Source: a virus. From it: 55,695 bases of DNA. Of the stretch, positions 23,584 through 34,136 are shown piece after piece. The translations under genes and the position numbers were made by a program. The stretch spans positions 1 through 55,695 of the IMG/VR virus record IMGVR_UViG_3300044691_000698; one strand, given 5' to 3'. The notes beneath the pieces were generated by a model, which saw nothing but the letters and a program-made list of their open reading frames with translations, was not told the origin of the DNA and searched no databases. How positions within the stretch are numbered: the first letter of the stretch is position 1; each line of letters begins with the position of its first letter.

Positions 23584-26481
23584 ATGGATAGGCCACAAAT
23601 AAAATTAGCTGGTTTGTATACCTACCCGAATAATCTTTCGGAAGTTCCCACCGGATCCCTACAGCAAGCTGACAATATCGTACTTGATGCTGATGGAGAG
23701 ATACAGTCGCGTCGAGGATTTGATGTTCTTGTTGAGACGGTCGGCATGAATACCAGCATTGCAAACAAACTTTTTAAATTTCAAGGCTTCCTGATCGCTC
23801 AGTATGATGCGGATAAATTAGCATACAGGTCGCCCGGCGTTGGTTGGATTAACTACACCGGCAGTTTTGCTCCAGTCGACGCAGCCGCTGTAAAAACCAG
23901 AGCTGTTGAATCCAACTCGAATTTCTATTTCACTTCTTCTACCGGCATTAGAAAACTTGACGCATACAACGGAGCTGTCACCAATGCGGGTGGCATCAAG
24001 GCGCTTGATATTCAATCGGCGCTTGCCGGAGCTGGAAGCGGCTTCTTAACAAACAACGTCGCGATTAGCACAACTGGAACGACCGCAGTTGGAAGCACAA
24101 CAATTACCGCGATTCCTTCTACGACTGGAATTGCTATCGGTAATTACGTCTCTGGCTCGGGAATCCAAGCCGGATCAACAGTCACCGCGATTACCTCTAC
24201 AACGGTAGTTTTGTCCCAGACTGCTACAATCGCAGCAACTGGCGTGGTGCTGAACTTCTACACCGGATCCGCTGTTGCCTACCGCGTGGTGTTCGGCATA
24301 CGTGACGCAAATAATAATCTGATTCTCGGCTCTCCGTCTCAGCGCTTTGTAATTGCGAATACCGGCAGCACTTCAGATAACACCACGGTTACGATCACCG
24401 TTCCGCAAGGCGTCACTACTAACCATTTGTTTCAGATTTCCCGATCGGGCATGACTGTAGCGGCCAATATCGAGCCTAATGATGAACTGCAATTAGTTTA
24501 TGAAGGCAATCCTTCTGCTGGTCAGATTGCTGCGCTTTCGATAACCGTAACGGACATTACGCCTGATAGCTTGCGCGGCGCGACGATCTACACGGCATCC
24601 TCGCAAGAAGGAATTCTGCAAGCAAACGAACCGCCTCCGCTAGCTGTTGATATTGCGCAATATAAAGATTACGTATTTTACGCAAATACGACGTCAAAAT
24701 ACCAATTAAATTTAACGCTCCTCGCGGCTGGCGGGACTTCCGGCGTTGGGATCGGCGATACCATAACTATTAACAGCGTTGCAGCGACTACTGTCTCTAC
24801 TGATGGAACTAATGTTTTAAAATCTGTGGCCTCTGTGAGTGGGATTGCCATAGGACAAGTTGCTGTTGGTGCGGGCATTCCAAACGGAACCACTGTTACA
24901 GCAGTTGGAACGACAACGGTTTCGCTAAGCGCTGCGACAACAATTACCGCATCTTTGGTTCCTGTTAGTTTTAATTTGATTCTTACAGCAGCTGCCGTGG
25001 AAAACATAGCAACGAGTAGTTTTGCTGTTGTTACTACGGGAACGCCAGCGCAAAATATTACTAGCACTGCTAACAGTCTTGTCAGAGTTATAAATCGCTC
25101 AAGTTCAAACGGATCGGTATATGCCTACTATCTTTCCGGAGTGACAGATCTTCCCGGAAAAATATTACTTCAAAGTCGCCTTTTGGGTGCCGCAGCTTTT
25201 TATCTAAATGCTAGCGCCCACAGTACTGGATACAGTCCGTTTTTGTTACCAAATGGAACAAGCGTTTTAGCAACTCAAAGCATTCAAAAAAACGCCCTTT
25301 ACTGCTCCAAACAACAACAGCCTGAATCAGTGCCATTAACAAATGTGTTTTTTGTAGGTTCTGCTGCATATCCTATCAAGCGAATCATACCTCTGCGCGA
25401 TAGTCTTTTTATCTTAAAAGACGACGGTATTTTTCAGTTAGTAGGCCAAACGTTAGCTTACTTTTATATCAATCTATTTGATTCTACTTCGAAATTACTA
25501 GCTCCTGATTCGGCTGTTGACCTAAATAACACTATTTATTGCCTTTCTAACCAAGGCGTTATCAGTATCTCTGATACAGGAATTAGTGTCGTAAGTAGGC
25601 CAATTGAAGGCGATTTGCTGTCTATATTCGGGGCCAATCTGACGAATGTTCAGAATATGACTTTTGGCGTCTCCTATCAGAGTGACCGCAAATATCTTCT
25701 AGGCATTATATCCGCTGCCGGTGACCTCAGTCCTACTCAGGTTTATGTTTATAATTTATTCACAAACGCATGGACTCGCTGGCCGCTAAGCAAAACGTGC
25801 GGAATAGTAAATTCGTCGGACGATAAGCTTTATTTCGGTAGTGCAACTTCTAATAACATCAATGTCGAACGCAAAAACTTCGATTACTCGGATTATATCG
25901 ACGCTGGGACGGCAAACAGCATTATAGCGTTTAATGGAACTTCAGTAACGCTAGGCACAACGACAGGAATTACCGTCGGAGATTTGCTGTATCAGAGTTA
26001 CACGCAAAAGTCTGTAATTACGGCTATCAATATCGCAACGTCTGTAGTGACGGTTCAAAACACTATAAATTGGACACTCACCGGCGCCACAATTAACAGC
26101 GCGATTAACTGCGTTTTATCCTTCCAGCCACAGACTTCAGGACAGCCGTTTATGGCTAAACAATATTCAGAGCTGGAAATGTTTTTCAAGCGCGCAACGT
26201 TTTATCAAGCCTCTGTAGCTTTTACGTCGGATCTCTCTCAGAGCACTGACATAGTTCCGCTAGCGGGCAACGGTATCGGAGCATGGGGATTATTTCCATT
26301 CGGAACAGTGCCTTTCGGCGGAATCGTTTCGCAATTGCCTATTCGAACTTATGTACCGCTAGAAAAACAGCGTTGTTCGCAGCTGAATCTCAAATTCATT
26401 CATCGCGTTGCTTATGGAAACTTTATTTTAAACGGCTTTAATCTAAAAGATCGCAGCATCTCCGAAAGAGTGTCGGATTAA
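23584..26481 (+). CDS. Tail nozzle-like protein (965 aa)
   Basis: The N-terminus PTGSLQQADNIVLDADGEIQ...RRGF matches the start of podovirus tail tubular B / nozzle proteins, and the body reads as repeated beta blades. Two internal Thr/Ala/Ile-rich repeats (near 165-230 and 420-470, with TAVGSTTITAIPSTTGIAIG-like units) look like inserted immunoglobulin-like domains. It would form the distal tail tube. It overlaps the following ATG by one base. Confidence 0.75.
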   Translation: MDRPQIKLAGLYTYPNNLSEVPTGSLQQADNIVLDADGEIQSRRGFDVLVETVGMNTSIANKLFKFQGFLIAQYDADKLAYRSPGVGWINYTGSFAPVDAAAVKTRAVESNSNFYFTSSTGIRKLDAYNGAVTNAGGIKALDIQSALAGAGSGFLTNNVAISTTGTTAVGSTTITAIPSTTGIAIGNYVSGSGIQAGSTVTAITSTTVVLSQTATIAATGVVLNFYTGSAVAYRVVFGIRDANNNLILGSPSQRFVIANTGSTSDNTTVTITVPQGVTTNHLFQISRSGMTVAANIEPNDELQLVYEGNPSAGQIAALSITVTDITPDSLRGATIYTASSQEGILQANEPPPLAVDIAQYKDYVFYANTTSKYQLNLTLLAAGGTSGVGIGDTITINSVAATTVSTDGTNVLKSVASVSGIAIGQVAVGAGIPNGTTVTAVGTTTVSLSAATTITASLVPVSFNLILTAAAVENIATSSFAVVTTGTPAQNITSTANSLVRVINRSSSNGSVYAYYLSGVTDLPGKILLQSRLLGAAAFYLNASAHSTGYSPFLLPNGTSVLATQSIQKNALYCSKQQQPESVPLTNVFFVGSAAYPIKRIIPLRDSLFILKDDGIFQLVGQTLAYFYINLFDSTSKLLAPDSAVDLNNTIYCLSNQGVISISDTGISVVSRPIEGDLLSIFGANLTNVQNMTFGVSYQSDRKYLLGIISAAGDLSPTQVYVYNLFTNAWTRWPLSKTCGIVNSSDDKLYFGSATSNNINVERKNFDYSDYIDAGTANSIIAFNGTSVTLGTTTGITVGDLLYQSYTQKSVITAINIATSVVTVQNTINWTLTGATINSAINCVLSFQPQTSGQPFMAKQYSELEMFFKRATFYQASVAFTSDLSQSTDIVPLAGNGIGAWGLFPFGTVPFGGIVSQLPIRTYVPLEKQRCSQLNLKFIHRVAYGNFILNGFNLKDRSISERVSD

Positions 26482-26897
26482 TGTTTTTACCTCCGTTTAA
26501 AAGATTGTCGGTGGAAGATTTCAAAGATCAAACGAAATGGATTGCGAAATTACTATTTCCGATTAATCAAGTATTTCTATCTCTTGCTAATGGATTACAG
26601 CACGGAATTACTTTTAAAGACAACATCGCCTGTCAGATTCAAATAGTTTCCTTCAACAACAATTCAACCGAACTGAGTCCGACACACCCAATAAAATTTT
26701 TACTAACTTCGTTGAATACTGCGCCGGTCGGATTGTGGTTAGTAAGCGCTGTTGATTCGAGCGCTGTTCCGCAAGCACTGACAACAGCACCATTTGCAAC
26801 ATGGAACTACAATAGCCAGTCGAGACAAATCTATATAACTGCGGTTTCCGGCTTAGTCGCAGGTCAAGCTTACCGATTAACTTTCATAATTATTTAA
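26481..26897 (+). CDS. Tail-associated protein
   Basis: 138 residues. N-terminal helix (KRLSVEDFKDQTKWIAKLLF) plus beta domain. A small gene immediately after the nozzle often encodes a fiber anchor or needle. Not recognised further. Confidence 0.6.
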   Translation: MFLPPFKRLSVEDFKDQTKWIAKLLFPINQVFLSLANGLQHGITFKDNIACQIQIVSFNNNSTELSPTHPIKFLLTSLNTAPVGLWLVSAVDSSAVPQALTTAPFATWNYNSQSRQIYITAVSGLVAGQAYRLTFIII

Positions 26898-26910
26898 GAG
26901 TTTAACTAAA

Positions 26911-28392
26911 ATGCCTTTTGCTTTTCAAACTGATGAAGAAAACCAGCTTACTGATCCCAGTCAGCAATCCACGCAAACATCGTCGGATCCTAGCCAACCG
27001 CAAACGCTTTCTGGAGGCACTGGCGGTCAAGTAGGCGCTACTGCTGGAGGTGCTGCTGCGCCCGGTAAAACGCCATCGTCCAGTAATTCGTTCACAAATC
27101 TTCAAAGCTATCTAAACGCCAATTCTGATGGTTCTCTTGGTTCAAATTTGTCAGGAAAGCTTCAAGGCAATATCGATGATGCAACTAAGCAAGAAGGCAA
27201 TACATCTAATCAATTCAAAGACCAAGTCGATCAGAACACTACTAAATATAATCCTGATTTGGTTAATAGCGCCATTAGTGATCCTAGCAATTTTGTATCC
27301 GATCCCTCTAAAATAAATGCTTTTGCTACTCAGAGAGATGCTGCCTATAAGGGACCGTCCTCGCTGACGGATACCTCAGATTTGTATAACAATGCGTACG
27401 GTTCAGTTCAGAATGCGTCTCAGAATGCCCAGAACGCTCAAACTGATGGCGGAAAACAAGCTCTTTTACAGCAATATTACGGCCGTCCTGATTATGGTTC
27501 GGGTCAACAGTCGCTGGACATGTCTCTCCTTAATAGTAATCCAAGCACTACAAGTAAGTTTTCAAATATCGCAGACCAAGCAACGCAATTAAAAAGCGGT
27601 TGGAACGACTATATGAATGGTCTCGGTAAATACGCCACTCAAGGCGCTACTGATACCAAAACAGCGCATGACAATACGCGATCAGCTCTAGGAATCGATG
27701 ATTCTGGAAAGATATTGGACGCAACTCCGACGTCCACCGGCGCTATTCAAGGGTTAGAGAATAACGTCAATTCTGCTGTTACCGCAGGGAATACTGCGGC
27801 TGCTTCAAATTATGCGGCTGCCAAGAATGATTTAACAACTGGTCATTTAACTCAAGATGATATTAAGAATTTAAAACTACAAAGCTTACTAGGCCAATCT
27901 ACTTATAATACTGATCCCACTCAATCGCAGTATCTTCAGCAAGCCGGAACAGCAACAGCCAATAATGTTGCAACTTCTGATCAATACGCGCGCATGAACG
28001 CTCTAGCGCAGTTAGCAAATACGCAAAATACCTTCCTGACTGGTAATCCTTCCCAAGCTGGTTCGTATAATCCAAACGCTGTTTTTAATACCGGCGCTTA
28101 TCAGAATTCCTTGAATCAAGCGCAACAAGCCTATCAGAATTCTCTGAACAGTAGCACCGTAGGTCAGTTAGGCGCACAAACTAATCTCGACCTTGGCAAT
28201 TATAGTAATCCTGCGAATAACGCTATGACGGCAAACCAGCTGTCGGCGTGGAACGCTAATTCGATCGCACACCCAATATTAAACGGTTTGTATGACGATG
28301 CCGCTAACTCCAGAAAATCTCAGACCGCGCTCCAAAACATTCTAGATGCATATGCCACTAAGCAAGGCGCCAACACAAAGTTCGGCGGCTAA
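26911..28392 (+). CDS. Ejection-type virion protein, Gln/Asn/Ser-rich
   Basis: 493 residues, strongly Q/N/S/A-rich with long predicted helices (QNAQNAQTDGGKQALLQQYY). It is the first of four consecutive large low-complexity proteins filling the position of internal virion/DNA-ejection proteins in podoviruses. No enzymatic motif seen. Confidence 0.65.
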   Translation: MPFAFQTDEENQLTDPSQQSTQTSSDPSQPQTLSGGTGGQVGATAGGAAAPGKTPSSSNSFTNLQSYLNANSDGSLGSNLSGKLQGNIDDATKQEGNTSNQFKDQVDQNTTKYNPDLVNSAISDPSNFVSDPSKINAFATQRDAAYKGPSSLTDTSDLYNNAYGSVQNASQNAQNAQTDGGKQALLQQYYGRPDYGSGQQSLDMSLLNSNPSTTSKFSNIADQATQLKSGWNDYMNGLGKYATQGATDTKTAHDNTRSALGIDDSGKILDATPTSTGAIQGLENNVNSAVTAGNTAAASNYAAAKNDLTTGHLTQDDIKNLKLQSLLGQSTYNTDPTQSQYLQQAGTATANNVATSDQYARMNALAQLANTQNTFLTGNPSQAGSYNPNAVFNTGAYQNSLNQAQQAYQNSLNSSTVGQLGAQTNLDLGNYSNPANNAMTANQLSAWNANSIAHPILNGLYDDAANSRKSQTALQNILDAYATKQGANTKFGG

Positions 28393-28425
28393 ATTCCTTT
28401 CCCAATTTAACGGAGATAAAACAAA

Positions 28426-29484
28426 ATGTTCGGCTACGATGATGCAATCGGTGCAGGTATATCCGCAATCGGCGGAATTGAATCTGCACAACAAAATGAT
28501 TTCGCTACAAAAGCGCGCCAAGCAGCTCTTGCTAATTTACAAAACATTGGAACTCCGCAACTCAATGTTCAATTTAATCCCTATACTAGCGCGGGAAAAA
28601 TTGACCCATCTTTAGAGAGCGCAGTCAATCAAGGCAATTCCCAAATGGCAGGAATATCAACATCGCCTTCCCAAGCTGGTCTTGATGCTATTTCTAATTT
28701 ACAAAACGTTTCGCGCAATGGCGGATTGACGATTGCCGATAAAGCAAATCTTAACAATATCCAGAATCAATCTAATGCTCAAATGTCTGGCGCACGCGGT
28801 GCCATTCAACAGAACATGAATGCTCGTGGTTTGGGCGGATCCGGTCTAGAGTTAGCTGCACAATTATCCAACGCACAAAATGCTGTTAATAATGCCAATA
28901 CGCAAGGCACGGCTGTCGCTGGACAAGCTCAACAAAATGCTCTTAACGCTGTTAGTAATGCCGGAACCCTCGGGCAAAACATGCAAGGGCAGCAATACCA
29001 GCAACAAGCGGCTAAGGCACAAGCGCAAGATGTTATTAATAAATTCAATACTCAAAATAATCAGAATGTCGCTAATACAAATGTAGCTAATAAAAATACT
29101 GCACAATATGCAAATCTGAACAATGCTCAGAATATTTCTAACCAAAATACCGGTTTACAGAATCAACAATCCCTTCAGAACAATGCTTACCAACAACAAG
29201 CTTTCCAAGACACGCTTTCGAAACAGCAAGCAGCTGCTGGGCAATCCAACACGGTCGCTGGACAAGCTACTGCTAACGGGCAGGCAGCTGGTAAATTTTG
29301 GGGTGGAATAGGTCAAGGCGTTATTCAAGCTGGGGCCTCAAATAATAGTTCGGCTACTCCGTCGCAAGATAAATGGAATTCATTTTTAAATTCCCAACAG
29401 CAAACCAATACTAATACCCCTGTTGAAGAAAAAGATCCTATTGGCGGTGCTGTTGGTGCTTATGCCGGATCTAATGGTTACTAA
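28426..29484 (+). CDS. Ejection-type virion protein, Gln/Asn-rich
   Basis: 352 residues. A Gly/Ala/Ile-rich N-terminus (DDAIGAGISAIGGIESAQQN) could insert into membranes, followed by a Q/N/A-rich helical body. Such N-termini are common in small ejection proteins that line the trans-envelope channel. Inference from composition and position. Confidence 0.65.
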   Translation: MFGYDDAIGAGISAIGGIESAQQNDFATKARQAALANLQNIGTPQLNVQFNPYTSAGKIDPSLESAVNQGNSQMAGISTSPSQAGLDAISNLQNVSRNGGLTIADKANLNNIQNQSNAQMSGARGAIQQNMNARGLGGSGLELAAQLSNAQNAVNNANTQGTAVAGQAQQNALNAVSNAGTLGQNMQGQQYQQQAAKAQAQDVINKFNTQNNQNVANTNVANKNTAQYANLNNAQNISNQNTGLQNQQSLQNNAYQQQAFQDTLSKQQAAAGQSNTVAGQATANGQAAGKFWGGIGQGVIQAGASNNSSATPSQDKWNSFLNSQQQTNTNTPVEEKDPIGGAVGAYAGSNGY

Positions 29485-29494
29485 AGAGAATTAA

Positions 29495-30886
29495 ATGCCT
29501 AATCTTGAAGAATTGATGCAGCTCCTACAACAACAACAGGAATCGGGACCCTTTGTAGACCAAACGCCTACAAATAATCCGATGCCTATTCAGACTAGCG
29601 ATTCTCCGAACGCTCCAGTGCCAAATTACTTAACTGGCATTAATGCTCCAGCTCCTGCTTCCCCTCCTGTTGCTCCAGCTGTTGTTCCTTCAGCACCGAT
29701 CCCAAGACAGCCAAAATCAACTCCTGCTGCTATGAACGCTAACTCTGAAAGCGATGCGTCTTCTGTTGCGGAAAAGCCTGATTTAAAAAAATATTTAATG
29801 GAAAAATACGGTTTTGGTCCTGGCAGCGATATGGATGCGCTGACTAAAGCTCAGATGGATAAAAGTAAGGGTGAGAATGATGCGTTATCTCAACACGGAT
29901 ACGCAACTATTGCAGGCGCTCTTTCTGGCAATGCGGATGTAAAACCTGACGAAAATTTCTATAAAACTCTCCATAATGATGCAGGCAAGGGCGTTGAAGA
30001 TGTTCTCCAGCGACGTGCAGCCACTACTGAGAATTTAAAGAATGCTTCGCAAGTTGATGCGCTTTCTAAAGAACAGCAAGAGAACGATCCCAATAGTGAT
30101 TACTCTAAGTCTGTACAGAAATCTTTCTTGGCTGTTGCTAAAGCCGCGGGAATGGACCCAGCTGTTATCGAAAACATGTCAGGCTCTCAATTAATGGCGG
30201 GGATTGCCGATCCAGCCAAAATGATGCTCGGGTATAAGGAAGCGCAAATGAAAGCGCAAGAAGCGCGTGATATGAAAGAAATGATGCTTAGTAATAAGCA
30301 GGATACTACGCAGAATCAGGCAATGACTGAAGCGGCTAAGGCAATGGAAGGCTTAAAAGCACGCGGTTCTGTAAAGAATGCTTTTGAAGCCAATCGCAGA
30401 GCAATGAACTTAATTAGTCTTGTTAATCAAGTTAAGAATAAAAATGATATGACCCCAGGTCAAGTCAGCACCTTTAAGGAAGAAATGTCTGGCATGATCA
30501 ACGGTGGAGCGCCAACTGTCCAAGGCGCAACCCATGTAATCAGTCCAGCAGCTTCTGCGAAATTCGCAGATATGATGAACTACCTAGACAGTGGAGTAAG
30601 GGGCGCAGGCATGGGTAAACAGATTGAGTCCTATCTTCCATATTTTAAAGACGTTATTAATAATTCGAACAAAGTAATCAAGAACAGCCAAGATCAAATT
30701 CTTTCAGGCTACAGCCGTAAAGCGCGACCGGAAGATTTAGAATCCCTACGCACCCAATTTAATAAAGATTTACCCGATCCGGAAATGCTGTTCAATCAGG
30801 GAGGTTCACAAAAATCTCAACCTGCTACTGTAATCCAAAACGGTCACACGTACACTCTTAACCCACAGACCGGAAAATACGAATAA
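29495..30886 (+). CDS. Ejection-type virion protein
   Basis: 463 residues: disordered Pro/Ala-rich N-terminus (30-85), helical middle (KEAQMKAQEARDMKEMMLSN), C-terminal VIQNGHTYTLNPQTGKYE. No catalytic motif. Between two other ejection-type genes. Confidence 0.6.
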   Translation: MPNLEELMQLLQQQQESGPFVDQTPTNNPMPIQTSDSPNAPVPNYLTGINAPAPASPPVAPAVVPSAPIPRQPKSTPAAMNANSESDASSVAEKPDLKKYLMEKYGFGPGSDMDALTKAQMDKSKGENDALSQHGYATIAGALSGNADVKPDENFYKTLHNDAGKGVEDVLQRRAATTENLKNASQVDALSKEQQENDPNSDYSKSVQKSFLAVAKAAGMDPAVIENMSGSQLMAGIADPAKMMLGYKEAQMKAQEARDMKEMMLSNKQDTTQNQAMTEAAKAMEGLKARGSVKNAFEANRRAMNLISLVNQVKNKNDMTPGQVSTFKEEMSGMINGGAPTVQGATHVISPAASAKFADMMNYLDSGVRGAGMGKQIESYLPYFKDVINNSNKVIKNSQDQILSGYSRKARPEDLESLRTQFNKDLPDPEMLFNQGGSQKSQPATVIQNGHTYTLNPQTGKYE

Positions 30887-33375
30887 TGGCTGACCAGAAA
30901 CCCACATTCGATCCCAACCAGCCTTTTTCGGCCGGCCCGGAATCCGCAAAACCAGCATTTGATCCAAACCAACCCTTCCAAGCAACTGAGGAACAACAAA
31001 CGGAAACTCCGTCAGGATTAACGTCATTTGGTCGTGGATTGCGTCAAGGCGCTACGTTGGGATTTGACGACGAGCTAGGCGGCGGTGCCGGTGCAGCGCT
31101 TGAAAAACTAAAAGGTAGCGATAAAGATTTAGTCGAGCTTTATAGAGAAAAGCGCGATGCTATTCGGAGAGATAACGAAGAAGCTTCCAAAGAACATCCA
31201 TATATTACAGGCGCGGGTAAGATTTTAGGATCTATTCCCACATTTGCAGCTGGTGGTGAAATTCCCGCAGTTGCTAAACTAGGCCTTGCCGGCAGAGGCG
31301 CTCTAGAAGCTGGACTAATGACAGCTGGTGATTCGAATGCCGATCTGACTAAGGGTGAAGCCGGGCAATTTGCAGGCGATGTAGCAAAAGGCGCTGCGAC
31401 TGGCGCTGTTTTGAATCCCGCGATTCATGGCGTTTTGAGCAAAATCGCCCCAGTAGCAAAAGGTTTAGTTTCAAAATATTTAGGCCCGTCCAAATCCGAC
31501 ATTGATGCGTATCTAGCTAATCCGGAAGCCATTAACGGCGCCCGCAGCCGTAACGAGATTCACCAAGATGTGCTAGATCTCGTTAACGAGAAACGTGATG
31601 CAGTAAAAGCGGCGCAAGAAAATCTCGCCAAGTCACAGGCTGCGGTTGACCAATTAACTTATGGTAAAAAAGCTGACTTGCGCGATGAAGTTTCGGATCA
31701 ATCCAATGCTCTTGGGGGATTAAAAAATGACGCCAGCGCAGCCTCGCAAGCAGCATCGTTAGACCATCAACAAAATTTAGTCGCAGCTCGAGATGCAGCT
31801 CGCGTAGCACACGAACAAGCGCTTGCTGAACATCAAGCTCATTTGAGCGCAATCGCTAGTGCTCCCCATCCATCAGAAATGGCGGATGATGTGCTGGATT
31901 CCATGCAGCAAGTAAAACAATTAGCGCAGGAAAAATCAGGCGACATTGCCACTAAATTAGCGGGCAGCTCTGAGACGGTTGATCCTAAAATTCTGCTTAC
32001 TAAACTGGACGACATTACTAAGGGTCTCCGCAGCACTGAAGATGTTACTGATGCCTCTGGAAACGTAGTTCCAGGTGCAGTTATTGGCAGCGAACGCAAA
32101 GCAGCTGTTCACTCTCTTGATGGAATAAAAGCTGATTTTGATAAAGTCGCCGAACAATATCCTGAAGGTATCCCAGTCGATAAAGCTCGCCAAATGCTTC
32201 AAGGCATTAATGCCGACTACACCGAATTATCCAAAATTTCCTCTAACTCCCCCGCAGCCCTTGCGCATAATCAATTTCGCGCACACTTACGTAATTTAGT
32301 GGGTCCTGCTGGGAGTGAGTACGATGCAGCGATGAAGAATGACGTCGAGCCTCTCTATAAGCTGTTGGCTCAAGCGCATCAGCATTTTGGTGGGGCTTCC
32401 AGAGACCAAATCGCATCAAAATTAGGCCGTTTGGCTAATCCGACCGCGGAGCAGGGCAGAGACGTTTTATCAACATTAGGTGCAGTTACTGGACGTGATT
32501 TTGAGTCTCCATTGCAGCAACACATGTTGGCTCAAGCTGCTCTGAAAGATAAAGCCGGTTTGGCGGGTTCCTTAACGAGCTCACAGGAACGTGCAGGCCT
32601 TCCACAGATTCAATCAGAAATCGACAATTTATCGGCACCTGGTGCGCGTCAAGCCGTATCAGATCAAGCAGCAGCTCCTATTCGCAATGATATAGCTGAA
32701 GGACAAAACGAACTCGATTATTTACGGCATCCGGACGTTCAAGCTTCTCGCTTAGAAGACGCTGTAAATAGCTCGCCCGAAATGCAAAATCTCCAAGAAG
32801 CGGGCGGGGAATTCGGCGCTGCCGAGGATGCAGCGGAACCTTTCAAAGGCGTGAATGAGAATACGCTTCAAGGTAAACTCGCATCAGCCCAGCGCGGTAA
32901 CAGCATTGCTAATACTGGCTTAGTGAAAGACTTATCCGACGCTAGCGGACACGATTTCCAAAAAGAATTAAATCTATTAAAAACTAAAGAAGCGTTACAA
33001 GGTGGAAACACCAACGGTTCACGAAAAGTTAATTTATGGAGCATTACTGGCGGAGCTTTGGGCGCTACGGTTGGACATCCCGGTCCGGGCGCGGTAATCG
33101 GAGCTGCGGTCGGCGCTGGGGCGGATACTACTGGCAGCAATACAGCTAAGAAAGTACTCGATACGTATATAGGCGCCGGAAATATGGCTGATGCCGGGAT
33201 ACAGCGGATTTCTAATCTTTTAGGAACTAATCCACAAGCCTTTAAACAATTCGCAGCTCCCCTAATGAACGCAGCTAAACGTGGCCCACAGGCTATGGCT
33301 GTTGCTAATTTTGTGTTGGCTCAGCAACATCCTGAATATAAACAGCTAATTGATAGCGTAATGAATCAAAAATAG
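30886..33375 (+). CDS. Large ejection/internal virion protein (829 aa)
   Basis: The N-terminus has two FDPNQPF repeats (about 7 and 25) followed by GRGLRQGATLGFDDELGG, a pattern seen in large phage structural/injection proteins. The body is Ala-rich helix and coiled coil, and a Gly/Ala-rich segment near 725-755 (ALGATVGHPGPGAVIGAAVG) may cross membranes. No lysozyme motif found. Last gene of the virion module. Confidence 0.65.
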   Translation: MADQKPTFDPNQPFSAGPESAKPAFDPNQPFQATEEQQTETPSGLTSFGRGLRQGATLGFDDELGGGAGAALEKLKGSDKDLVELYREKRDAIRRDNEEASKEHPYITGAGKILGSIPTFAAGGEIPAVAKLGLAGRGALEAGLMTAGDSNADLTKGEAGQFAGDVAKGAATGAVLNPAIHGVLSKIAPVAKGLVSKYLGPSKSDIDAYLANPEAINGARSRNEIHQDVLDLVNEKRDAVKAAQENLAKSQAAVDQLTYGKKADLRDEVSDQSNALGGLKNDASAASQAASLDHQQNLVAARDAARVAHEQALAEHQAHLSAIASAPHPSEMADDVLDSMQQVKQLAQEKSGDIATKLAGSSETVDPKILLTKLDDITKGLRSTEDVTDASGNVVPGAVIGSERKAAVHSLDGIKADFDKVAEQYPEGIPVDKARQMLQGINADYTELSKISSNSPAALAHNQFRAHLRNLVGPAGSEYDAAMKNDVEPLYKLLAQAHQHFGGASRDQIASKLGRLANPTAEQGRDVLSTLGAVTGRDFESPLQQHMLAQAALKDKAGLAGSLTSSQERAGLPQIQSEIDNLSAPGARQAVSDQAAAPIRNDIAEGQNELDYLRHPDVQASRLEDAVNSSPEMQNLQEAGGEFGAAEDAAEPFKGVNENTLQGKLASAQRGNSIANTGLVKDLSDASGHDFQKELNLLKTKEALQGGNTNGSRKVNLWSITGGALGATVGHPGPGAVIGAAVGAGADTTGSNTAKKVLDTYIGAGNMADAGIQRISNLLGTNPQAFKQFAAPLMNAAKRGPQAMAVANFVLAQQHPEYKQLIDSVMNQK

Positions 33376-33382
33376 AATAATT

Positions 33383-33396
33383 ATTATACTTGCAAT
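33383..33396. promoter_or_regulatory. Operator site 3 (single dyad)
   Basis: ATTA-tacttg-CAAT followed by AATT and a degenerate half-site GGTG. It overlaps the -35 of the 33426 promoter. Confidence 0.55.
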
Positions 33397-33419
33397 AATT
33401 GGTGCATTTAGAATATAAT
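33390..33419 (+). promoter_or_regulatory. Leaderless promoter of 33426 operon
   Basis: TTGCAA (33390-33395), 18-bp spacer, TATAAT (33414-33419); the ATG follows after 6 bases with no ribosome site. Confidence 0.65.
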
Positions 33420-33425
33420 TAAACT

Positions 33426-33707
33426 ATGAATGAACTCCTCAAATATCCATTAGTAGTAATCGCATTCGATGACCACTGCATAATCTCAGGATATTCTAGG
33501 AATAAAATGACTCCTGAACCTTGTGTAGCTGTTGGGTTTTTGATTGAAGAAACTACCGCGCATTACGTAATCTGCAATTGGGTTTCTCGCAAGGCGCTTA
33601 GTTCTGATTCCGAGTATGCTGTTATAAGAAAACACAAAGGCGTAAAGATTTTTCGGAGTCCAAAAACAGGACTCAATTCATTGAAAACTAAATTAGGATT
33701 AAAATGA
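33426..33707 (+). CDS. Unknown protein, leaderless
   Basis: 93 residues, no recognised domain (FDDHCIISGYSRNKMTPEPC...). First gene of an operator-controlled operon leading to small membrane proteins and a rhomboid; TATAAT is 6 bases from the ATG. The next ATG overlaps its stop. Confidence 0.65.
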   Translation: MNELLKYPLVVIAFDDHCIISGYSRNKMTPEPCVAVGFLIEETTAHYVICNWVSRKALSSDSEYAVIRKHKGVKIFRSPKTGLNSLKTKLGLK

Positions 33708-33907
33708 TCGACTGGAACGCACTGCTGGCAAATCACCCCGATATAGCTAAATATTTACTTCTATTATTTGCTATTTCTGAGGGTCTTTCATTGGTTCCTG
33801 AAACTATCACAAAAGCAACAGGCGTTATTCAGTTGCTGTATATCACAGTACTCAAAATAACTGCCAAATTCAAGAAACCCCCACCCAATGATACTGGAAC
33901 AATATAA
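33704..33907 (+). CDS. Small membrane protein (holin candidate)
   Basis: 67 residues; hydrophobic helix near 16-34 (AKYLLLLFAISEGLSLVP) and a second weaker one near 42-54, with a basic tail. Size and topology fit a small holin, supported by a neighbouring coiled-coil TM protein; the endolysin, however, is 16 kb away. Confidence 0.55.
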   Translation: MIDWNALLANHPDIAKYLLLLFAISEGLSLVPETITKATGVIQLLYITVLKITAKFKKPPPNDTGTI

Positions 33908-34103
33908 TAAACTGGACAATCGGCTGGTCGTTATCGAAACACTAGTCGCTGAACGCAATCAAGTCTCTCTAGAACAGCAAACTCAAATTCTTTTCGAATT
34001 ACGAGAAATAAAAAAAGAACTTGGAATTTTAAAAGTAAGAACTGCAGGTGTATCAGCTCTTGTTGCAGTGGCTGTTGGTTTTATTACGCATAAGCTTTTT
34101 TAA
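33888..34103 (+). CDS. Coiled coil with C-terminal TM (XhlA-like)
   Basis: 71 residues: amphipathic coiled coil (NRLVVIETLVAERNQVSLEQ..LRELKKE-like) then a C-terminal membrane helix (GVSALVAVAVGFITHKLF). This is the layout of XhlA-type phage hemolysin/holin partners. Overlaps the preceding gene by 20 bases. Confidence 0.6.
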   Translation: MILEQYNKLDNRLVVIETLVAERNQVSLEQQTQILFELREIKKELGILKVRTAGVSALVAVAVGFITHKLF

Positions 34104-34136
34104 ATCCTGCCTCAACCCAAACCCCACCGGAGACCA

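Noticed and set aside
24678-25067. 129-residue minus ORF
   Set aside because: Antisense shadow of a Thr/Val/Ala-rich repeat in the nozzle gene.
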